Shown: positions 54,732-64,000 of the stretch, piece by piece
Layout of the letters: each line of letters begins with the position of its first letter
Numbering within the stretch: position 1 is the stretch's first letter
DNA from: Crambe crambe
Lineage: Eukaryota > Porifera > Demospongiae > Poecilosclerida > Crambeidae
NCBI GenBank assembly: GCA_963924555.1
Contig: OZ004586.1
Location: 2,252,501-2,316,500, forward strand
DNA length: 64,000 bases
Reading direction: 5' to 3'
Notes under the pieces: model-generated
What the model was told of the DNA's origin: nothing
The model's database searches: none
What the model saw: only the letters and a program-made list of their open reading frames with translations
Position numbers and translations under genes: made by a program

Positions 54732-55300
54732 GCCTATAGCACCTGCTATTACAGCTACAGTGAAATCCACCCTGTAATGAGACCACCTCTCTATTAAGGC
54801 CACCCTCTGTTATTAAAACTAAGGCTAAAACCACTCTGTAGGTGGTTGCAATAAGAAGCAGGTTACTGCATAAGCATACCTGGATTACAGTTCTGAAGTA
54901 ATAGTGTGAGGGATAGCAAGAGTTTCCCCACATTAAGAGCTGTGAGTCCACTTATCCTGAAGCAAGTCCAGACAAACCACACCCAAAAAATGAAATAAGA
55001 GAACACAAGACAATGAAAAATGATCAAGGGAGATCTCACTACTTAGCAAAAATGAAAACTTGGTGTGCAATAGTGAGACTGATGGCTGAATCTATACTAC
55101 AGAGGCATATCACCAGCCTTTGCCACATTCACACCCTATACGTGAAAGGGGGTGGGAAGATTACCCTGGTCCACTATGAACACTGGTTAGAATTTATATT
55201 GCTATAAATAGTTGAACTTTGACCCCGAGCTTCTCTTTATAATTTCAGTACACTACTGTAATGAACACCCCCTGGTGATCCCACCACTCTGCGTTCTGTA
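54201..55300. repeat. segmental duplication, left copy of NAT spacer
   Basis: Together with NAT2 exon 1 this stretch matches 58,016-59,280 in order and orientation (for example 'ggggagacttccgctc', 'gcatgcgcaaatatccatga', 'ctattacgatatacagaacg', 'ggttactgcataagcat', 'gaacaccccctggtgatccc'), with small indels. A C run lies at 54,699-54,729. I see no gene that holds an open frame in both copies. Confidence 0.85.
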
Positions 55301-55794
55301 TACACCTGAGCACAGATAACAAGACGCCATTAGCACTACTTTATAACTTAGCACCTCGATCTAGCTTGGCGCGCACATGGCGGCACTTCCGATAATCACA
55401 TGACTTATGGCTAAGTCATGTGATTTATACATTCCAGAGCAACACACTATACTAGCACGCGAGACTAAAGACTACTATACTGTTGATTTCACTTCACTTG
55501 GAACTTCCGTGGTTTTTTCGTGGGGCGTGGCAGGTGCTAGAGTGAAGCTATCTCTACGCTCTTAGCAGCAACTTGAAACTCTTGTTCTGAACTAGCTCTT
55601 GTGCAAAGAGCGTGGAGAAAGCGCCTCTCTATCACGAGCCACGCCCCACGGATATACAGCTCCTTTCGAATTTCCGTCGGAAGCGTATGGTTTGTGCGGG
55701 CCATACAAATTTAGGCCCATCAACACTTCTATTTATGACACGCACAAACCATATGCTTCATACGGTGACTGTATTCCCAAGGGAAGTGAAATCA
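55301..55794. promoter_or_regulatory. NAT3 upstream region with two palindromes
   Basis: 'aatcacatgactta' faces its inverse 'taagtcatgtgatt' (about 55,395-55,427). 'gaagcgtatggtttgtgcg' faces 'cgcacaaaccatatgcttc' (about 55,680-55,762). An open frame continues upstream of the conserved NAT3 Met for 61 codons (to an ATG at 55,612). I kept the conserved start because NAT1 and NAT2 begin there. Confidence 0.4.
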
Positions 55795-57742
55795 ATGCTC
55801 TCCGTGGAAGAAGCCGTATCGTTCGTTACTGATACATTGAATATCGCTTCTCCGCTGGAGAAGAAGGCTGAAAACCCAAGCCTCCTGCTTGAGGAGATCA
55901 TTAAGAGATTCCAAGCCAAGATTCCCTGGCAGAATGTGTCCCTGCTTGCTGTCAAACCAAGCCTCAGACATAAGTATTTACTTAAAGTAGTTTACATTGT
56001 GATCCAATGGTAGCTATGCCTGAGCAGGTCTGTTTTAGAAACTCATATCAGAAGGCATTGAAGGTAATTGGGCCATACCTACAGTGTTGCCAGGTTGCTC
56101 TCTTAAAAAATCCACAGACAGAAAAGGATGCCATAGACATCCATAAACAATTTTCTTATCCAGAAATCCACAGATTGTGGATAAATCCTGGCAACACTAG
56201 CCTCGAACCCAGCCTCCTTTTTCTTTTCTAATGATTGTTTCGCAGATTCTATTATCTTTCAAATAGCAGGCTGATTGAAAATTTAGACACAAAACTTGGC
56301 TTCAGCTAGTGTACTATGTAGCACCCTCTGACAATTAAAGGCCCTAGCACCAGTACACTAATGCAGTGAGGATTATAACTTTTGTCAATTGATCTGACAA
56401 ATGACAGACCATTCAGAGAATCGTTAGGTCATTTGGTATTAGTAGTCTGACATCAAAGATAGCAGACTAATTTAAAGCTTGACACTTCAGTGATTTTGAA
56501 CTTTAAAAAAAAGGAAAATAAAAGTTTACACCCAGTCATCATGTCTCCCTATTGGCTAGCTACTAGCTGGCAGTGAGCCAAGTTTAAAGTAACCACACAA
56601 TTATGACCAGTTAAAGAGTGAGTTTATATAGTTAATTGGTCTGTCAAGAGTGACAGTTTATATAGTTAATTGGTCTGTCATTGTGTGATTTTGTCCGATT
56701 TTGACCAGTGACAGGCTGTTATAATCCACTCTGCTAATGATGTCTGGCAATATTGAAATATCAGCAAACATGTGCATGCTTGTGTAGTAATCGTAGATCT
56801 TTTTCTCCAAGGGCAAAAATTAGGGGGTTTGTGAAACAACTAATAAGTAGTATGGCAATACAGTAACGATGCTGTTTAGAACTCCATTCTCTGTAATGAA
56901 ATATCTCATCTCTTGGCTCTAACCTATGCACAAATTCCCAATCAGCCCACATGAACCCTTTCTTATTCAGAAGGCAAGAATAGCTATATTTTAAATTTAG
57001 ATCATTTTTTACCCACAGGCCCACTCTTGAAGAAATTAAGAAAGACGTTCTTTCTGGTCGGGGTGGTCTCTGCTATACTCTTAATGTGTTCATGAAATCT
57101 CTTCTTGAAGTCCTTGATTATAATGTGCACTACATCTCTAGCGATATCAGACGTCCAAGCAACCACATTTTGATCCTCCTCACAGATCTGAAAGTCCCTG
57201 GAGATAAACAATTAGTCGATGTAGGGCTAGGTGTACCCACTCTTACTTCTATTCCTTTAGACTTTAAGAATGAGTCGCCCATATACAAACAGTTATTTGT
57301 TGAGTATAAGTTTGTGTATGAGGGTGAAAAATTGGTACGATATGTCAAGAAGAATTCAGCCAAGCTGCTCCCACCAATGAAAGAAGGAGAGGAAGAGAAA
57401 GAGTGGAGGGAATATGTAAATATTGATCTGTCTCCAAGAGAACTTGGCTTTTTTGATGAAGTAATGAACAAAGCGTATGGCGACCCAAATAGTATGATTA
57501 CCCGTTTCCACTCTTGTTTGAGAGTGGTAGTCCTTGGGGAGGATTCAGTGGCTAAGTTTATTATCAAGGACACAAGTCTTTTGCTAAAGAATGAATTGCT
57601 AGAGGAGAAACTTGAATCAGTTGAAAAGCTGTTGGAAAAAGTGAAGCAGAATATCCCTGTACTCGGGAGTGAGACAGAAAAGGCATTGGAGAACCTTGAT
57701 TTCTTTAAAGATGGTGAAACTATTAAAGCTATTCATAGCTGA
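55795..57742 (+). CDS. arylamine N-acetyltransferase, copy 3
   Basis: Exons 55795-55973 (179 bp) and 57019-57742 join in phase 2, giving 903 bp and 300 aa. Exon 1 is almost identical to NAT1 (start MLSVEEAVSFVTDTLNI). The triad is intact: Cys78 in 'SGRGGLCYTLN', His in 'PSNHILILL' and Asp in 'LVDVGLGVP'. The 1,045-bp intron is larger than in NAT1 because of a 116-bp MITE at 56,083-56,198 and another insertion of roughly 560 bp after about 56,290. It lacks the 89-bp MITE of NAT1. The C-terminus is longer and differs (ends 'IKAIHS'). It is likely functional and a product of the segmental duplication. Confidence 0.92.
56083..56198. mobile_element. 116-bp MITE 'agtgttgccagg'
   Basis: Ends AGTGTTGCCAGG and CCTGGCAACACT, with 'atccaca' and 'tgtggat' inner arms, lie in the NAT3 intron. 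The matching NAT1 intron lacks it. Confidence 0.7.
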
Positions 57743-57835
57743 CTTTTCGTAATTTGTATGTACTTAACTGTCATAGTAAGGCTATTCCCTCATGTAAAAA
57801 TCACAGATACCGTATTCTCGGGAGCATAAGTACCC

Positions 57836-58015
57836 ATCTTGTGCCTGAGGCTTTGTTTTTGAGACCAATGACACATTCTGCCAAGGAATGGTTCCATGAA
57901 ATTTCCTTATCAGCTCTTCAAGTTCAAGCAAAAGGCTTGCATTTTCAGCTTTCTTCTCCAATGGAGAAGTTATCTTTAGGGTGTGGGTAACGAAAGATAC
58001 AGCTTCAGCTTACAT
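57836..58015 (-). pseudogene. orphan exon 1 of a fourth NAT
   Basis: The minus strand shows 'AEAVSFVTHTLKITSPLEKK', then 'AENASLLLELEELIRKF' and 'GTIPWQNVSLVS', aligned to NAT2 exon 1. The start region has a deletion that leaves ATG followed at once by TAA. There is a 9-bp in-frame insertion (LEL), and the end of the exon is frameshifted by a lost base. No NAT exon 2 follows. It is the decayed partner of NAT2 in the right-hand duplication block. Confidence 0.88.
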
Positions 58016-59280
58016 GGGCCCTTACGTATACTACAGTACTGGGGAGACTTCCGCTCGCTCCAGCCAGTGCAGTGTCACATCTCTAAGCGCATGCGCAAAT
58101 ATCCATGAACTTTGACCTCGACTATAATCAGCAGTATGGATCTGTATCTTGTGTTTGTGATGATTATGAGAGTGGAATCAGTGACGTGTCTACAATTAAG
58201 AATTGTGTGATACTACACTGAAAAAAAATCAACTCCTTTTTAGTGAAGGGAGATGGACTTCACAAGCTATTACGATATACAGAACGACACACAAAACACA
58301 AAAAAATCATGATTTTCTAATTATGCACATCTTATGACTTTAACTAGCATAACGCTGAGTCCACAGTTTTGCTGTTTGGTCGTGTTTCTCACGTTCTGTG
58401 AGGTATTGTCTTGCAATGCTACCCACTAGTGGGTCCTCTGCAATGAAGAAAAGACGAGTTATTGGAAAGTAAAAACAAAATGTCACATTACTAATATATG
58501 TACATTAGTAAGAAATTGATGCCCGTTTGTCTAATCAAATCACCCCCCACTGCCTATAGTACCTGCTATTCCAGCTACAGTGAAATCCACCCTGTAATGA
58601 GACCACCTCTCTATTAAGGCCACTCTGTTATTAAAACTAAGGCTAAAACCACTCTGTAGGTGGTTGCGATAAGAAGCAGGTTACTGCATAAGCATACCTG
58701 GATTACAGTTCTGAAGTAATAGTGTGAGGGATAGCAGGAGTTTCCCCACGTTAAGAGCTGGAGTCCACTGATCCTGAAGCAAGTCCAGACAAACCACACC
58801 CTAAAAATGAAATAAGAGAAGAACGCAAGACAATGAAAGGTGAAATGATTGAGGGAGATCTCGCTACTTAGCAACAATGAAAACTGGTGTGCAATAACCC
58901 AATTCCGTTCAAATTTGCTCCTGCCAAATTCTGAAAACTGTTCTAAATGTAGCACCAATTAATGTTGAGCACACTAACACAAATTCAAACACAGAACCAG
59001 CAGTGTAACATGTTTCTTCATCTTCAAAACAGAGCATTGTATGTAATGCATTGGTATGAAGGTGAGACTGATGGCTGGATCTATACTACAGAGGCATATC
59101 ACCAGCCTTTGCCACATGCACACCCTATACATACAAGGGGGTGGGAAGATTACCCTTGGTAGCTGTCAAAACTCATCCACTATAATGAACACTTATATTG
59201 CTATAAAATTAATAGTTGAACTTTGACCCCAAGCTTCTCAGTATACTAGTGTAATGAACACCCCCTGGTGATCCCACTGT
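58016..59280. repeat. segmental duplication, right copy of NAT spacer
   Basis: It is collinear with 54,201-55,300. The poly-C run of the left copy is replaced here by 'gcccgtttgtctaatcaaatc', and short insertions differ. No gene is seen. Confidence 0.85.
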
Positions 59281-59980
59281 ACTCATTCATGCTCTATGCC
59301 ATTCTGCCTTGTGCTATTAGGATCTAAGGATCATGATCGTAAGTATCCAGTGCTACAGGACCTAAGTATCCACTTTGCCTTGTGGGAAAAAATTTTTTTT
59401 CTGGTTGGTTGGTCAACACAATACTATTACATGATGTCACAGAGCGAACAACAAGAAGCCGAGTATTTTACTGAGGGAACAGAGTTTTTGGTGCTAAGGA
59501 TAATTTGAATTCAAGCAGGACTGTCTCTAGATGCTAAGCATCTCCCTTTTATAGCTAGTTCACAAAAATGAATGTGATTGGTTGATACAATAATGTTAAA
59601 TAAGCCAATAAGATTACTGTATTAAATAACCAATGAGATTGAGTGTCTGTTATTACTTAATAGAAGTAAGTTTACAGTCATGTTCCTAGTGCCAGTCTAT
59701 CACACATGACAACCAATAAACAAACAACCTTAAATCATGTTGTTTTACCTGACTATTAATGTTGCAGTGATAGACTCTGGTCTTGAATACCACCTGCAGC
59801 ACAATAAGATTACCACTGTTACATATTGGCATGGAATTTAATAACGTTGTTGGCACAGAAAAATATGCCCACTCTTCATAGATTTATAGTTCATTTACTA
59901 ACTGTAATGTGGTTGACATTGTTGCTAGCATACAATTTATGTCCTGCCATGCCAGCACCCCAAATACCATCATGGTTTAG

Positions 59981-60045
<65 letters not shown>

Positions 60046-60118
60046 GGGTGTCATAGGGGTGCAGTACAAGGTGTGAAAAAGGCATTCCAAGTCACTGTGC
60101 CTCCCCCTCCCTGCTTAC
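59281..60118. other. gene-free stretch beyond the E2 exons
   Basis: The remaining E2 exons (HPN and catalytic Cys region) would be expected here but none can be read on the minus strand. It contains an (AG)n run at 59,982-60,039. Confidence 0.5.
59982..60039. repeat. (AG)n microsatellite
   Basis: 58 bp of AG, 80 bp downstream (3') of the last visible E2 exon. Confidence 0.97.
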
Positions 60119-62306
<2,188 letters not shown>

Positions 62307-62646
62307 GCTCTCATACGGCCTCCTTGTCTCTCAAGAATATTCAGCCTCTCTGACAGCCAGCTGGCGCACAAAGAACGCTCTCATACACCGGAGCAACGTC
62401 AAACCACACGCACAGAGGTCAACCATTAATTCGGGGAAGAAACTTGTTTTGGCCTTGGAGGAGTGGTCAAAACAAAATCAGCTGAATAGTCGCGCGAGCG
62501 TAAACGATTCGTGACACACCCTTGAAATTGAATGAAGGGGGCGTGGTAAATTCCATGGGCGTGGTACAAACATGTGATAAGAAAAAAATCCCTGATATGG
62601 ATATTCGCTCCCTGCTATCAGACCAATAATAGAACAGAACTGAGAT
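62307..62646. promoter_or_regulatory. 340-bp shared promoter of E2 and ANKIB1-like genes
   Basis: This is the interval between divergent start codons at 62306 (-) and 62647 (+). It contains a GC-rich 'gtcgcgcgagcg' patch in otherwise AT-rich DNA. No TATA box is evident. Bidirectional use is inference. Confidence 0.5.
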
Positions 62647-64000
62647 ATGGGAGGGCTGGAGTCGCGTTTCAACACTCTGCTGGTAGAAGGAAGAGCTGAA
62701 GAAGCCATGACCATGTGGGAGGAAAATTTCGAGCTTCAAACTAGACATCAACCTAATTCCCAGATCAAGGCCAGTCAATACAGAGACACACCCCTCCACT
62801 GTGCAGTCAGATTTGAAATGAAGGACATGTTACAGGAATTCCTCACCAGAGGAGGCAACCCTTTCGTTATGAATGGGAATGAAGAGACCCCACTCCATAT
62901 TGTGTGCCGAGCAGCAAAGATTAGTTCACGCAAATCAAAGAAAAGAGCAGAGTTTCTAAGAATGATGTTGGATAGAATCCCAACGGAAGAATCATTTGAA
63001 GTGATGTACTCTACTTCACAGGAGATGGGAAATAGCATAGGAAGAGGATTATCATTCGGATCTTCAGAGAAAGGATTGTCTGAAAAGGGGTTGGATGAAT
63101 CACTCTCTCGGTACGAGAAAGGTTTATCAATGGATTCGTCATTTCAATCTTCTGTTAGTGGATTATCAAATGGAGATCTCTCTCTGAAGTCAATAGCAGA
63201 TGTTGATGCGCATTATTTAGGAGTCCAGGATAAGGTAAATGTGTGCAGTGTATAATATCGCAGTGGAACCTGTGTTAAACGACACTCTGAAATAGGAAAA
63301 ACATCAACAAAGGACAATACCTTTGTATATACAAAATAACCTTCAAAAAGAGGACAATCTCTCTTCAAAGGGCAGAATGCTAGGTCCCAAGTGTGTTCCA
63401 CTGTACACCTCACAATGTTGATGCCCCAAAGAAATAACAAGGACACTTTTCTGTATGCACTGCTGGATACTGGTCCACATGAGAGACTCCCATTGTGTTG
63501 CATTGTGTATAATTCCCTGACCTTATCTTAACCTTTGACATCATCTTGACCTTTGACATCAGAATTGCTCAGCAATAATATTATTGGGTGACTTATATGG
63601 TAGAGAATAATGAGATCATTGTAGTTCAGTATCAATTCTGATGATATTCAATGGATATTGGTTATCTCCCTTGATATTAAAATGCAATTACTTCAGAGAG
63701 CATCATCAATGGTGAGGACTGATTTCCTTTATGTAAGGCAGTATAATATTATGTATTATGATGCATAATGTATATGCACTTTGTTATGTTACGTCCAGTC
63801 TAGGAACACGCCACTCCATTTAGCTGCAGCATCAGGACTACTAGAATGTGTCGAGGTGAGATAAGCTATAGGAGCAGATTCATGATGTGGTGTTATTTGG
63901 TGCATTTATTATGATGAACCTGCTCCCTGACCCAGTAGAAACATGAAGGACATCCATTCTGTTCCATAGAATAAAAAAGACCTGCCCTTTATATCTCCCT
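62647..64000 (+). CDS. ANKIB1-like RBR E3 ligase, 5' part (runs off window)
   Basis: Exon 1 is 62647-63234 and exon 2 is 63799-63855, both joined in phase 0. Later exons lie beyond the window. Exon 1 starts MGGLESRFNTLLVEG and holds ankyrin repeats: 'YRDTPLHCAVRFEMKDMLQE' and 'NEETPLHIVCRAAKI'. Exon 2 adds 'RNTPLHLAAASGLLECVE'. The spacing and the insertion between the second and third repeat match the N-terminus of ANKIB1, an ankyrin plus RING-between-RING ubiquitin ligase. The insertion here is lengthened by a Ser/Gly/Leu repeat with 'EKGLSEKGL..SLSRYEKGLS'. The RBR domain is not in the window, so the assignment rests on the N-terminal pattern. It may be regulated together with the divergent E2 gene. 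Confidence 0.72.
63262..63405. repeat. dispersed 'aaggac' family copy
   Basis: 'cagtggaacctgtg', 'caacaaaggacaatacctt' and 'ctaggtcccaagtgtgttcc' are the same words as at 21,369 and 25,365. It lies in the first ANKIB1-like intron. Confidence 0.65.

Overview
The window looks like nuclear DNA of an early-branching animal, most probably a demosponge. Genes are dense and cut into many short exons by small GT-AG introns (31-bp exons, introns of 61-150 bp). There are many MITE-like inverted repeats, TAGC-rich spacer DNA, long (GA)n/(AC)n arrays, and recognisable metazoan genes (ciliary ODAD2, USP37-type DUB, ANKIB1-type E3, TRIQK). The species assignment is inference; no rRNA or mitochondrial sequence is present.

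Layout. 1-9,088: no convincing gene. It holds tandem repeats and a 3.4-kb terminal-inverted-repeat (TIR) element (4,070-7,442) that contains a reverse-transcriptase-type remnant and a nested Mutator-like MITE. 9,089-16,897: a receptor block, made of a + strand terminal exon rich in tyrosine motifs, then two tandem - strand single-Ig transmembrane receptors with the same intron phases and ITIM-like cytoplasmic tails. 17,596-26,063: a SPO16/C1orf146-like meiotic gene (-) and a 26-exon ODAD2/ARMC4 gene (+) whose start codons lie 86 bp apart. 26,843-35,134: a 15-exon USP37-like deubiquitinase (-) with long (GA)n introns. 35,801-40,527: a MITE-abutted unknown gene, a single-exon type II membrane glycosyltransferase-like protein, an orphan TMEM67 exon, and a 7TM receptor with one frameshift. 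40,993-44,078: a 10-exon cytosolic 5'-nucleotidase III. 44,379-48,243: a large beta-helix/multi-TM surface protein with one frameshift. 48,629-50,373: three stacked MITEs. 50,616-59,290: a TRIQK-like gene and an arylamine N-acetyltransferase (NAT) cluster created by segmental duplication, with two intact genes, one gene with a premature stop and one orphan exon. 59,290-64,000: the 5' half of an E2 ubiquitin-conjugating gene (-), divergent from the 5' part of an ANKIB1-like RBR E3 ligase (+).

Exon models were built by hand from translation, splice consensus and phase. For ODAD2, USP37, NT5C3, both Ig receptors and both intact NATs every junction keeps phase and the total length is a multiple of three, so I rate these models as strong. 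Functional names come from remembered family motifs, not from a search. The most interesting items are the ITIM-type Ig receptor pair, the NAT duplication with a matched filled and empty MITE site, a MITE edge that supplies a splice acceptor, and the E2/RBR-E3 divergent pair.
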